DNA from: Rhodoblastus sp963736175
GTDB lineage: Bacteria; Pseudomonadota; Alphaproteobacteria; Rhizobiales; Beijerinckiaceae
DNA length: 64,000 nucleotides
Direction of reading: 5' to 3'
Assembly: GCA_963736175.1 (NCBI GenBank)
Contig: CAVTNU010000009.1
Coordinates: forward strand, 46,788-110,787
Below, piece after piece: positions 46,087 through 53,931 of this stretch. The notes under the pieces were generated by a model. The model did no database searches. It saw only the letters and a list, made by a program, of their open reading frames with translations, and was not told the origin of the DNA. Position numbers and translations under genes: made by a program. Positions within the stretch are counted from its first letter, which is position 1. The number at the start of each line of letters is the position of its first letter.

Positions 46087-46914
46087 ATGGGCTTGCGAAA
46101 CATTCTCGTCCACCTCGATTCGAACGAGCGGACACAAGAGCGTCTGAAGCTGGCGGCATCGCTGGCGAAAGCGCATCAGGCGCGCCTCGTCGGGGTCTTT
46201 GCGCAACGGGCGAAACCCTACACGGTCGGCGTGGTGACGAATTGGCCGCCGGAAGACTATGTCGCCGCCGCCGCCGCCAGCCGCGCCGCTTTCGAAGAGG
46301 CGGCCAAATCGCTCGCCAAATCCGAATGGATCGATCTCCACCGCGGTTCGGATCCTGAAATCGTTCAACAGATCGGCGATCTGTCGCGACATTTCGATCT
46401 GATCATCCTCGGCCAGATCAAGCTGGAAGGCGAACAATTGACGCCGCCGGACATGATCGAGGAAATCATCGTCGAATCCGGCCGCCCGGTTCTCGTGGTG
46501 CCCTTTGTCGGCCACTACGATCATGTAGGCCAGCGCCCGCTGTTCGCCTGGACCGACACGGCCACCGCCGCGCGCGCTTTTTCGGGCGCTTTATCGCTGG
46601 TTTCGCCCGGGGCTGACGCCTTGGTCGTCGCCATCGCCAAGCCCGGGGAGGACCAAAAGCTCACGTATCAGAAACAGTCCCTCGATCTGGCGGTGGAGCA
46701 TCTGGAGGCGCATGGGGTCGCCGGCAAATCCGAACAATTGCTGATTTCCGATATCGGCCTGATGGACACTTTGCTCAACCGCGCTTCCGATCATTACGCC
46801 GACCTTCTGGCGCTGGGAGCTTTCGGGGGCTCCGGCTATCCGCTGTTCTCGCGCGGCAGCGGCTCGCGCTTCATGCTCAAGCACATGACCTTGCCGATCC
46901 TGTTTTCGCACTGA
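46087..46914 (+). CDS. Universal stress protein (UspA family)
   Basis: The 275-aa protein opens MGLRNILVHLDSNERTQERL and has two Usp-like halves. The first is about 1-145, ending in SGRPVLVVPFVG. The second ends in DLLALGAFGGSGYPLFSRGS and MLKHMTLPILFSH. The G-x2-G-x9-G-(S/T) ATP motif is not perfect, so ATP binding is uncertain. The start at 46087 has GGAG 6-9 nt upstream; a longer upstream frame (from 46009) is not supported. Confidence 0.85.
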   Translation: MGLRNILVHLDSNERTQERLKLAASLAKAHQARLVGVFAQRAKPYTVGVVTNWPPEDYVAAAAASRAAFEEAAKSLAKSEWIDLHRGSDPEIVQQIGDLSRHFDLIILGQIKLEGEQLTPPDMIEEIIVESGRPVLVVPFVGHYDHVGQRPLFAWTDTATAARAFSGALSLVSPGADALVVAIAKPGEDQKLTYQKQSLDLAVEHLEAHGVAGKSEQLLISDIGLMDTLLNRASDHYADLLALGAFGGSGYPLFSRGSGSRFMLKHMTLPILFSH

Positions 46915-46915
46915 C

Positions 46916-46944
46916 AAAAAAATGGCCCCGCGCAAACGGGGCCA
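46916..46944 (-). terminator. Intrinsic terminator for the minus-strand small exported protein gene
   Basis: Stem TGGCCCCG (46923-46930) pairs with CGGGGCCA (46937-46944). On the minus strand the hairpin is followed by a run of seven T (A-run 46916-46922 on plus). It also lies just past the stress-protein stop and may block convergent transcription. Confidence 0.8.
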
Positions 46945-46997
46945 TCAAGCGGATTTCACGGGGGGGAACGAAAAAACCGCTTAAGCGAAAAAGCCGC

Positions 46998-47282
46998 TTA
47001 TTGGCAGACGCGAACGCGACGGCGGCCGATGGGATTTCCATCGACGTCATAGACCATGCGGCGTTCGATCCAGCAATCGCCGGCATAAGCGGGACGGTTC
47101 GATCCGGCGATCGCGGCGCCGAGCATCGCGCCGCCGACAACGCCCGCCGCAACAGGAGCGCCCCAGCCCCATCCGCCGCCGCGATAATATTGCGCCGAAG
47201 CGGGCGCCGTCGAGGCGAAGGTGGCGGCAAGGGACACCGCGGCGATCGCGCCGATCATCGACTTTCTGACAAGAAGGGACAT
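46998..47282 (-). CDS. Small exported protein with glycine-rich hydrophobic segment
   Basis: The 94-aa product has a signal peptide (about 1-31, cleaved near APASAQ). A Gly/Trp-rich stretch (YYRGGGWGWG) is followed by a glycine-zipper-like helix (VAAGVVGGAMLGAAIAG). The C-terminal domain has two cysteines (GDCWIERR and VRVCQ). ATG 47282 has GGAGAG upstream. Similar short exported proteins are widespread in Rhizobiales; function is unknown. Confidence 0.75.
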   Translation of the reverse strand: MSLLVRKSMIGAIAAVSLAATFASTAPASAQYYRGGGWGWGAPVAAGVVGGAMLGAAIAGSNRPAYAGDCWIERRMVYDVDGNPIGRRRVRVCQ

Positions 47283-47622
47283 GTTTCTCTCCATTTAGCG
47301 CCTGGCGGGACAACGCCCGCTGAACCTGGACCCACTCTGCCTATGCGCGGCTGAACGGTTGCTGAATGAATTACGCCGCGATCTTAAAATTTTTGGAAAG
47401 AAATGGATAGAAAATTCAGGGCGACAGGCGAAACCACTCAGTGAACCGCGCTGTCGGGTTCGTCTCGCCGCTCTAATCGCCAGAAAAAGAGGGCGAAATT
47501 TTGGCGTTATGCTCTCGCGTGCGCTCTAAGAAACCCGAATCAGCGCGAACATTTCCCCATTCGGCTCGCGGCATAGGCTCATCGGCAAGATTGGCCTGAA
47601 TTCTTTTCATTTGCGACAAGAA
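47283..47622. other. Gap between the exported protein gene and the island boundary
   Basis: I find no gene, hairpin or repeat in these 340 bp. The segment is ancestral chromosome that would normally lie immediately 3' of a tRNA-Val(GAC) gene. Confidence 0.4.
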
Positions 47623-47673
<51 letters not shown>

Positions 47674-47700
47674 CGTTAATTATTTACCGCAGTTTTCTCG

Positions 47701-47828
47701 TGCTTCCCCAACTTAGATATGAGTTGATTTTTTCCTTGTGTTTCCTCGCTTTACCATTTACCTGTATCTTCCGAAGGCGGATGAAGTTTTCTCCAAATTG
47801 CTTCCCCGTGCTTCCCCCATGCTTCCCC
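47701..47828 (+). repeat. Four direct repeats TGCTTCCCC between the att core and the integrase gene
   Basis: TGCTTCCCC occurs at 47701-47709, 47799-47807, 47809-47817 and 47820-47828, all in the same orientation, and the last three are nearly in tandem. Their position between the tRNA-derived core and the integrase start fits arm-type integrase-binding sites. Confidence 0.6.
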
Positions 47829-47847
47829 GAGACGAAAGGGGCCTGCC

Positions 47848-49155
47848 ATGCCGAAGCTCACCAAGCGCGTTGTCGACGCCCTCCAGCCCGACCAAACTGG
47901 CCGCGACCTATTCACCTGGGATAGCGAGTTGAAAGGCCTCGGCGTCCGCATGAAGCCATCGGGCGCGGCTTCCTACCTGATTCAGTACAGAACCGACCAG
48001 GGAAAGACCCGCCGCCTCGCTTTCGCCAAGGTTGCCGTCATCACTCCCGAAGAAGCCAGGGCGAAAGCCCGCAAGCTGCTGGCGGAAGTGGGCAACGGCG
48101 CGGACCCGTCCGCCGAACGTCACGCGAACCGCGAAGCCCTGACCGTCGCCGAACTATGCGACCAATACCTTGAGGCAGCGCGGGCAGGCCTTGTCACCAC
48201 TCGCTTCAACAAGCCGAAGAAGGCTTCGACCGTCGCCATCGACGAAGGGCGCGTAGCGCGACACATCAAGCCCCTGATCGGCACTACCGTCGTCGGGAAA
48301 TTGACGCGCGCGGCCGTTCAGAAAATGGCTGACGCCATCGCCGCCGGAAAGACCGCCGGCACTTTCAAGACCAAGGCGCGCGGCAAGGCCGTCGTCGAGG
48401 GAGGGACCGGCACGGCGGCGCGCGTCGTCGAACTGCTTGGCGGAATATGGACCTGGGCCGAAAAGCGCGGCCTCGCCTCAGGTGCCAATCCGGCGCGCGG
48501 CGTCCAAAAAATCAAAGGCGATGCGAAGGACCGCGTACTTTCGGCCGACGAACTGGCGGCGCTTGGAAAGGCGATGCGCGACAACGAGGCGCGCATTCCG
48601 GCAGCCGTCGCCGCCCTGCGCCTGATCGCGCTGACCGGCCTACGCCGCGAAGAGGCTTGCGGCCTCCGCTGGAGCGAGATTGACAAAGCTTCTTCCTGCC
48701 TCCGACTGGAAGCGACCAAAACAGGCCGCTCCATGCGCCCGGTCGGCAAAGGCGCATTCGATGGTCTGGACGCTATCGCGAACAAACTGGAGGACGACAA
48801 AAAGACGAAGGGGACTTTTGTTTTCCCGAATGCAAACGGAAAAGCCAGCGCGGACCTGAAAAAGGCGATTGCAGCCCTTTTCGACGCGGCGGACCTCAAA
48901 GACGCTCGCGCTCACGACTTGCGCCGCACCTTTGGCAGCATTGCCGCCGACGAAGGCTATGGCGACGCCTCAATCGGTGAGTTGCTGGGTCACGCCCGGC
49001 GAGGCGTGACGGAGCGCCACTACATCCGCCGGGCCGACGCCGCGTTGATCGCGGCGGCTGATCGCGTCTCCCAACGGATCTCCAAAGCTCTAACCGAACA
49101 GCAAGCCATCGTCGTCGAGTTGCGACCAGCGCATGAGAACACGGCCCGCATTTGA
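47848..49155 (+). CDS. int: Island integrase (DUF4102-type tyrosine recombinase)
   Basis: The 435-aa protein has the N-terminal DUF4102 domain typical of P4-like and island integrases (LTKRVVDALQPDQTGRDLFT, then GLGVRMKPSGAASYLIQYRT). A SAM-like core-binding domain (about 98-205) is followed by the catalytic domain with R266, K291, H356, R359, H382 and Y392 (HDLRRTFGSIA, LLGHARRG, HYIRR). A purine-rich GAAAGGGG precedes the ATG. This class inserts at tRNA 3' ends, matching the adjacent tRNA-Val scar. Confidence 0.95.
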   Translation: MPKLTKRVVDALQPDQTGRDLFTWDSELKGLGVRMKPSGAASYLIQYRTDQGKTRRLAFAKVAVITPEEARAKARKLLAEVGNGADPSAERHANREALTVAELCDQYLEAARAGLVTTRFNKPKKASTVAIDEGRVARHIKPLIGTTVVGKLTRAAVQKMADAIAAGKTAGTFKTKARGKAVVEGGTGTAARVVELLGGIWTWAEKRGLASGANPARGVQKIKGDAKDRVLSADELAALGKAMRDNEARIPAAVAALRLIALTGLRREEACGLRWSEIDKASSCLRLEATKTGRSMRPVGKGAFDGLDAIANKLEDDKKTKGTFVFPNANGKASADLKKAIAALFDAADLKDARAHDLRRTFGSIAADEGYGDASIGELLGHARRGVTERHYIRRADAALIAAADRVSQRISKALTEQQAIVVELRPAHENTARI

Positions 49156-49194
49156 GCGGAAACTGCGATCAAGCACGCCGCGCGCTCGAACGAT

Positions 49195-49776
49195 TTGCGC
49201 GCCGATCGCCGCCCCAACGCCGAATGCGATTTTGAATTCGCGCTTCTAGAGGCCGACACAGCGGAGACGAAATTGTCCGACGACGTTGATGATGATGATG
49301 ATGATGATGATGAATATTCCCCAGAGATCGACGAAGCTCAATACCTTGTCGAGCAACTGCTAGCCTTCAATCCGCGGCAACGGTTGCGCGGGAAAAAGGG
49401 CGATGCGATCCGTGAGTTGGTTTTGTTTCGTGAACGGATTAAAGAATGGCCGTCACTTTCGTCGGCGGAAAAGCGCTCCATTGTCAACAGGCTATGGGTT
49501 TTGAATTCCGGCGAAGACTTAAGCGTTTCCAACGAGGCGATTCTTGGTCCCGGCCGCTTCTCCTGGCGCGAAAAAGGGCGGCCTTCAGGAAACTATATTG
49601 GTTGCTTTCCTGGCGATGACGAAATGATTCGAGAGGCTCTCATACTGAAAGACTCCGCGAACCTACCGCTTGGAACTGCCCTGCGTCGGGTTGTAGCTGC
49701 GCGTGCCAAAGGCGGATTTGCAATCGAGAGCGTCATCAGACGTCTGCGCCGGAGAATCAAGAAACGCACGTCTTAG
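49195..49776 (+). CDS. Hypothetical island protein with poly-Asp tract
   Basis: The 193-aa frame opens with TTG at 49195, so the start is uncertain. It contains eight consecutive GAT codons (49288-49311) giving D8 at about residues 32-39, followed by EYSPEIDE. The rest is mostly helical and ends in a very basic tail (RRLRRRIKKRTS). I do not recognise a domain. The triplet repeat could change length without a frameshift. Confidence 0.5.
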   Translation: MRADRRPNAECDFEFALLEADTAETKLSDDVDDDDDDDDEYSPEIDEAQYLVEQLLAFNPRQRLRGKKGDAIRELVLFRERIKEWPSLSSAEKRSIVNRLWVLNSGEDLSVSNEAILGPGRFSWREKGRPSGNYIGCFPGDDEMIREALILKDSANLPLGTALRRVVAARAKGGFAIESVIRRLRRRIKKRTS

Positions 49777-49866
49777 CGCATATTTTTGTCCCTCGCTTGA
49801 ACGGTAAATATCGGTAGATAGCTCAGCTGTTCCCGAATTAACCGGGGCTTTCTGTGAGGAACAGCA

Positions 49867-50106
49867 ATGCACCTAACGCAATATTTGCGCCGCAAACCGG
49901 CAGGCGTATATCTCAAAGAACGATATGGCTTCGGCAGCGAAAAGACCCTCGCCAAGCTTGCCGTGACGGGTGGCGGCCCTGAAATTTTCTATGCAGGCGC
50001 GCGCCTCCCGCTGTACACGCCCGAAACCCTCGATGCTTGGGCTCAGTCCCGAATTAGCCCCCCGGTGCGCAGCACCTCCCAACGCAAGGCGGAGGCGGCT
50101 GAATAA
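49867..50106 (+). CDS. Small DNA-binding protein, excisionase/AlpA-like
   Basis: The 79-aa protein looks like a winged-helix DNA-binding factor of the Xis/AlpA kind: LKERYGFGSEKTLAKLAVTG followed by GPEIFYAGARLPLYTPETLD. An element of this type needs a directionality factor, and the location next to the integrase fits. The ATG is preceded by GAGGAA. Its stop overlaps the next start (TAATG). Confidence 0.65.
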   Translation: MHLTQYLRRKPAGVYLKERYGFGSEKTLAKLAVTGGGPEIFYAGARLPLYTPETLDAWAQSRISPPVRSTSQRKAEAAE

Positions 50107-50321
50107 TGACCGTCAAAAAGATGAACCCGGCTCCGCTGGCGGCGGGCCGGGCTCGAAACTCGTCTGTTTGCTTGGCGGCTATGGACAAATTCGAGCATAC
50201 CTCCGCAACCACTGAAATTCAACGCCGTCGCGCCTGCTGCTTCGCGCGCCGCTCCATTATCTTCGCAGTCCTCGCCGATGTGATTGCGGCGCTGGCTTTC
50301 GAGACGGAGGCCGCGCGATGA
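50106..50321 (+). CDS. Hypothetical 71-aa island protein
   Basis: The frame begins in the stop of the Xis-like gene and ends in a 4-nt overlap with the RuvC-like gene, so its coordinates are set by translational coupling. The product has a basic middle (IQRRRACCFARRSI) and a hydrophobic C-terminal stretch (IFAVLADVIAALAF). It is not recognised. Confidence 0.5.
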   Translation: MTVKKMNPAPLAAGRARNSSVCLAAMDKFEHTSATTEIQRRRACCFARRSIIFAVLADVIAALAFETEAAR

Positions 50322-50800
50322 ACAGCATCGGAATTGACCCTGGAATCAATGGCGCCGTCGTCGTCATCGGTCCGAACGGCAAGATAGTTGAAATCCATGA
50401 CATGCCCACTCTCGCCGACGGCGCGAAGGGGCGCAGGGCGATCAACGCCCCGTTGCTGGCGTCAATTGTCTATAAGAGCCAAGCCGCTAAAGCCTTCGTA
50501 GAATTGGTGGGTCCAAGACCCGGCGAAGGGGCTGTCGGCGCATTCGGTTTTGGTCGTTCGCGTGGTGTCATCGAAGGTGTTCTCGCTGCGGCGGGAATTT
50601 CTCTCACGATGATCGCACCCCCGGTATGGAAGCGCGCGGCCGGCATCGCACCAGGAAAGGAAAACAAGGACAGCGCTCGCGCCGCAGCCATCGCCCGCTG
50701 GCCGGCCAACGCCGATCTGTTCGCTCGCAGGAAGGACATTGATCGCGCAGAAGCGGCATTGATCGGCCTTGCGGGAATTGCTCGGGAGGGCCGCCGATGA
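50318..50800 (+). CDS. RuvC-like resolvase-fold protein
   Basis: The 160-aa protein starts MNSIGIDPGINGAVVVIGP, the RuvC/RNase H-fold first strand with the catalytic aspartate in IGIDPG. It also has a glutamate in FVELVGPRPGEG and acidic residues in DIDRAEAALIGL, the expected positions for the RuvC acidic set. Phage and mobile-element relatives process Holliday or branched structures. It lies in a chain of 4-nt overlapping genes leading to a replication-type ATPase. Confidence 0.75.
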   Translation: MNSIGIDPGINGAVVVIGPNGKIVEIHDMPTLADGAKGRRAINAPLLASIVYKSQAAKAFVELVGPRPGEGAVGAFGFGRSRGVIEGVLAAAGISLTMIAPPVWKRAAGIAPGKENKDSARAAAIARWPANADLFARRKDIDRAEAALIGLAGIAREGRR

Positions 50801-51042
50801 CCATGAGCGCCGTTGCCCACCATGACGTGTCTATCCTGCTGCGCGGGGATTTGAGCACCAACGCGTCGACCGCTGCGCATTACTTCGACATGGCGTCGCA
50901 ATACGCTCACCTCGGCGATATCGCCGGCACCCGCTACAGCCTAAAGTGTGGCGCGGCGCTGGTCCGCGCGGCAATCCACAGTTTCAATGAATTGGAGGAG
51001 CTCCATGCGCGGAAGGCAGAAGCCAGCGGGGCGACAACATGA
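50797..51042 (+). CDS. Hypothetical 81-aa island protein
   Basis: The frame overlaps both neighbours by 4 nt, which supports translation. The product is mostly helical (TAAHYFDMASQYAHLGDIAG) with no recognised motif. It probably belongs to the replication/maintenance operon of the element. Confidence 0.5.
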   Translation: MTMSAVAHHDVSILLRGDLSTNASTAAHYFDMASQYAHLGDIAGTRYSLKCGAALVRAAIHSFNELEELHARKAEASGATT

Positions 51043-52238
51043 GCGGCCTGACCTTAGACGACTTCGACGAAAGCTACGTCGGCGGCGAGCGGTTTTATGA
51101 TCCGCCGCTACGACTGGCGTCATCAGACGGCGTCAACATGCCGACGAAGAAACCGCGCTTCATCCTCGAGCGGTTCGACAGCATCACGTTCGACACCGCC
51201 GAGGAATGGCTCGTAAAGCACATTTTCCCGCGCCAGGGTGTGGGTGTCCTCTATGGGCGCTCGCAAAGCCTGAAATCCTTCGTCCTTGCTCACATAGCCA
51301 TGCGAATCGCCGCCGGCCTTGATGTCGCCGGCCGGCAGGTCAAAGCGACGGCGGTTATCTACATCGCCGCCGAGGGCGCATCAGGCCTGAGAAAGCGCAA
51401 GGTTGGCTTTGAGAGGGCCTGCCCGGATTTCCCGAAGGATGCGCCGTTCTATCTCATCGCTGCGTCGCCCAATCTCGGAATGGAAAGAGGCGACCTCGCC
51501 GAGTTGATCGCCGCGATTGAAGCGAGCGGCGTCACTCCCGGCCTGATCATCATCGACACGCTGGCGCAAACGCTCGGCTCCGGCGATGAGAACGGGACAG
51601 GGATGACGCAATTCATCGCCAACGCCAACGAACTCGCGCGGTATTTTGTGGCGCTCGTCCTCACCGCCCATCACGTCGGATTGGCCGACGATCAGCGCAT
51701 GCGCGGACACTCGAGTCTCAACGGCGCGCTTGATGTCCAGATCCTTTGCGAGCGCGTGAAGGGCGCGCTGACGTCGACACTGACGCTGCAAAAGCTGAAG
51801 GACGAAGCCTCGGACCGGTCCTTCACCGTCAATCTGTCCCGCGTCGTAATCGGGCGCGACCAGGACGGCGACGAGATTTCCACCCTCGTTGTCGAGTCAA
51901 TCGCTGAGCAAGAAGCGGCGGCGCAGAAGGGAACGTCAAAGCCGGTTCCGGCGTCCCTGCTCCTCCTCATGCAGATCGTTCAAGACGCCCTCGACGCCGA
52001 GGGGCTGGCGCTGAAGCCGTTCGGGCAAGATGGCCCCGCCGTGCGCGCGATATCGGACCGGGCAATCAGGGAACGTTATTACGCGAGGATCGCCGAAGAG
52101 GCACCCGAAGGCGAGCCCGCAAAAACGCTCGCCGACCGTCAACGCAAAGCCTTCAACCGGGCCGTGGAGGGTGCGCTTAAGCGGGCGGTCCTAGTCGCCG
52201 CCGACATGAAGGGGAAGCGACACATATGGCTCCCCTGA
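51039..52238 (+). CDS. RepA-like AAA/RecA-fold ATPase (replicative helicase-loader type)
   Basis: The 399-aa protein has the RecA-fold core of RSF1010 RepA-like ATPases (AAA_25 group). The P-loop is a variant, GRSQSLKSFV, with Walker B LIIIDTLAQTLG and sensor region LVLTAHHVGLADDQRMRGHS. It is the largest gene of the overlapping operon and is followed by an array of CGGGACA/TGTCCCG repeats. That pairing resembles a replication module, which would make the island a replicating integrative element. An origin function is inference. Confidence 0.78.
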   Translation: MSGLTLDDFDESYVGGERFYDPPLRLASSDGVNMPTKKPRFILERFDSITFDTAEEWLVKHIFPRQGVGVLYGRSQSLKSFVLAHIAMRIAAGLDVAGRQVKATAVIYIAAEGASGLRKRKVGFERACPDFPKDAPFYLIAASPNLGMERGDLAELIAAIEASGVTPGLIIIDTLAQTLGSGDENGTGMTQFIANANELARYFVALVLTAHHVGLADDQRMRGHSSLNGALDVQILCERVKGALTSTLTLQKLKDEASDRSFTVNLSRVVIGRDQDGDEISTLVVESIAEQEAAAQKGTSKPVPASLLLLMQIVQDALDAEGLALKPFGQDGPAVRAISDRAIRERYYARIAEEAPEGEPAKTLADRQRKAFNRAVEGALKRAVLVAADMKGKRHIWLP

Positions 52239-52251
52239 TCATCGCTACCCG

Positions 52252-52350
52252 CGGGACATTCGGGACACATCTAAAGATGTGTGTCCCGTTTGTCCCGTTT
52301 TCGGGACATGGACAGCCGGGACAATTGTCCGGCTTGTCCCGATTGTCCCG
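52252..52350. repeat. Iteron-like array of CGGGACA/TGTCCCG in alternating pairs
   Basis: Eight exact heptamers occur in 99 bp. CGGGACA lies at 52252, 52261, 52302 and 52317; TGTCCCG lies at 52282, 52291, 52335 and 52344; a one-mismatch copy is at 52326. They form same-orientation pairs (spaced 9, 9, 15 and 9 nt) that alternate in direction. A hairpin ACATC-TAAA-GATGT sits inside. The array lies between the RepA-like gene and the DUF5681 gene, which is where an origin, partition site or operator could be. Confidence 0.75.
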
Positions 52351-52400
52351 CTTAGGGGGCGGGGGCGAGCGGCAGTCTTGCGGACCTATAAGGGGTGAAC

Positions 52401-52841
52401 ATGTCGCCTGAAAATTCAGGACGAAAACAGGGCGGTCGGTTTGCAAAAGGCCACTCCGGCAACCCCGAGGGGAAGCCGAAGGGCGCACGCCACAAGACGA
52501 CCATGGCAGTTGAGCGGCTTTTAGACGGAGAGGCCGGAGCCTTGACCCGCAAAGCTATCGAACTGGCTTTAGCCGGCGACACAGTTGCGCTGCGTCTTTG
52601 TCTAGACCGCATTGTGCCAGCGCGAAAGGACCGGCCCGTTTTGTTCACTTTGCCGGAAATCTCCACCGCGGCCGACACGACCAAAGGAATGGCCGCGCTT
52701 CTCACCGGCGTCGCGGCCGGAAAAATCACGCCAGCCGAAGCAGAGACGATCGGTAGGCTGATCGAAGGTTTTGCCAAGGTCCTCGAAACGCGTGATTTCG
52801 AGGAACGTATCAATGCTATCGAACGAAGGATGGAGCGATGA
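52401..52841 (+). CDS. DUF5681 protein
   Basis: The 146-aa protein has the N-terminal DUF5681 signature GGRFAKGHSGNPEGKPKGAR. The rest is helical (EAGALTRKAIELALAGDTVA). DUF5681 genes are common in phages and integrated elements of alphaproteobacteria, often near terminase or replication genes. ATG 52401 is chosen over GTG 52395. The stop overlaps the next small frame. Confidence 0.75.
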   Translation: MSPENSGRKQGGRFAKGHSGNPEGKPKGARHKTTMAVERLLDGEAGALTRKAIELALAGDTVALRLCLDRIVPARKDRPVLFTLPEISTAADTTKGMAALLTGVAAGKITPAEAETIGRLIEGFAKVLETRDFEERINAIERRMER

Positions 52842-52921
52842 ATCGCATAAAAAAACGCCTTGAGGAGATAGAGGCGGCGTCAGAACTCTGGTTCGAGCAA
52901 AAGCGACGACGCTCGCGATAA
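52838..52921 (+). CDS. Possible 27-aa peptide coupled to the DUF5681 gene
   Basis: The ATG overlaps the DUF5681 stop (ATGA) and opens a 27-codon frame giving MNRIKKRLEEIEAASELWFE followed by a basic tail. The overlap and the amphipathic helical sequence suggest a real short gene or the remnant of one. Nothing more can be said. Confidence 0.35.
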   Translation: MNRIKKRLEEIEAASELWFEQKRRRSR

Positions 52922-52940
52922 ATCTGCTGCAGATTTGGCC

Positions 52941-53120
52941 ATGGTTGCTAGCCTAAACGAGTCAATATTTCAGAATTGGTGCTGGACGCGTCTCCTCGCT
53001 GGTCGTCCTTCGAACCGCGAAATTTATGACGCCGAAAAATCCGAAAATGACGCCGCCAAGTTAGCCAAATGGCAAGCACACCTTGAACTCGTTGACCGCC
53101 GACGAACGCGCGAAATATGA
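52941..53120 (+). CDS. Possible small hypothetical protein (59 aa)
   Basis: The frame from ATG 52941 gives a Trp-containing, charged product (FQNWCWTRLLAGRPSNREIY) with ordinary composition. No ribosome-binding site stands out and no family is recognised. Confidence 0.35.
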   Translation: MVASLNESIFQNWCWTRLLAGRPSNREIYDAEKSENDAAKLAKWQAHLELVDRRRTREI

Positions 53121-53369
53121 CGCCGCGCCACCTATCGAAAAAGTAGGCCTATTTTATCTCTGGAAGGACGCGCGCACGTTCCGCCGCGATGGGCGCACAA
53201 AATAGGCCCGGTTTCGGCCCATGGCCAGGCAGCATTTATATCGCCATCCGCAATAAAACTTCCGCCTTGAGCGCGTCGGCAACGATGATCGGCGATGCGC
53301 CGGTGATGGTGCGCCGAACCGCTCGCCCCGGCCCTTTTTTGCGCATCAAAGGCAGACCGACAAATAACC
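53121..53369. other. Probably degenerate island sequence
   Basis: Open frames on both strands cross this stretch, but none has a start with a ribosome-binding site or a recognisable domain. A minus-strand frame here reads TRLFVGLPLMRKKGPGRAVR and may be a remnant of a phage gene. I call no gene. Confidence 0.35.
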
Positions 53370-53714
53370 GTGTTCCCTTCCCAAAAGCTCGTGCCAGAGG
53401 TCGCGCGACGACGCCTAGCCGATTGGGACAAGACGCATGAGGAATTGCGGGCATTGGTCGCGGTTCATTTGGAGCGGGAATGGACTCGCGCCGAGCATTT
53501 GCAGAATGCGCGCTTAGTGCGGCACATCGCCGTTTTATCGACCACGCTGCATGGCCATCATGAAAGCGACGCCCTCACACCCGACGAGCGGGCTTGGCTT
53601 GCGGCGCAGGGCGTCCCTGTGATCTGTTCGCCGCCAATATTTTCGCCGCAAACAGCAAAGAATCCTGGTGTGTTGCGGCACAGCCACAGCTGTTACGTGC
53701 TACGATTAATTTAA
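53370..53714 (+). CDS. Hypothetical island protein (114 aa)
   Basis: The frame begins at GTG 53370. The first 75 residues look like a genuine helical protein (RLADWDKTHEELRALVAVHL, then TRAEHLQNARLVRHIAVLST), while the last 25 are irregular. No family is recognised. It might be a C-terminally altered gene. Confidence 0.4.
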   Translation: MFPSQKLVPEVARRRLADWDKTHEELRALVAVHLEREWTRAEHLQNARLVRHIAVLSTTLHGHHESDALTPDERAWLAAQGVPVICSPPIFSPQTAKNPGVLRHSHSCYVLRLI

Positions 53715-53832
53715 TATTTTATTAGGAATTCCGGCGGACGGAAGAAATGTTTTCAAGATATTTGGCGTGGATCGCAATTTCTTGGTTATTTCTCATTGGG
53801 TTTAGTTCAGCCGGACACCCGCCATCAGCGCG

Positions 53833-53931
53833 ATGGAAGCCCGTGAGTTTCTTGCAAACGGCACTGCGACGCAGGCAGATTTGGCGCGGCGGTTCAACGT
53901 GTCGCAAAGTACGATTTCGAGGCTGACGTGA
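53833..53931 (+). CDS. Helix-turn-helix mini-ORF or resolvase C-terminal fragment
   Basis: The 32-residue peptide MEAREFLANGTATQADLARR followed by FNVSQSTISRLT is a clean helix-turn-helix of the resolvase/invertase C-terminal type. The frame is closed upstream by TAG at 53803-53805, so no resolvase catalytic domain is attached. Its TGA lies within the GTG start region of the TIR-like gene (GTGA), so translation would be coupled. It is either a decayed resolvase tail or a tiny regulator. Confidence 0.5.
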   Translation: MEAREFLANGTATQADLARRFNVSQSTISRLT

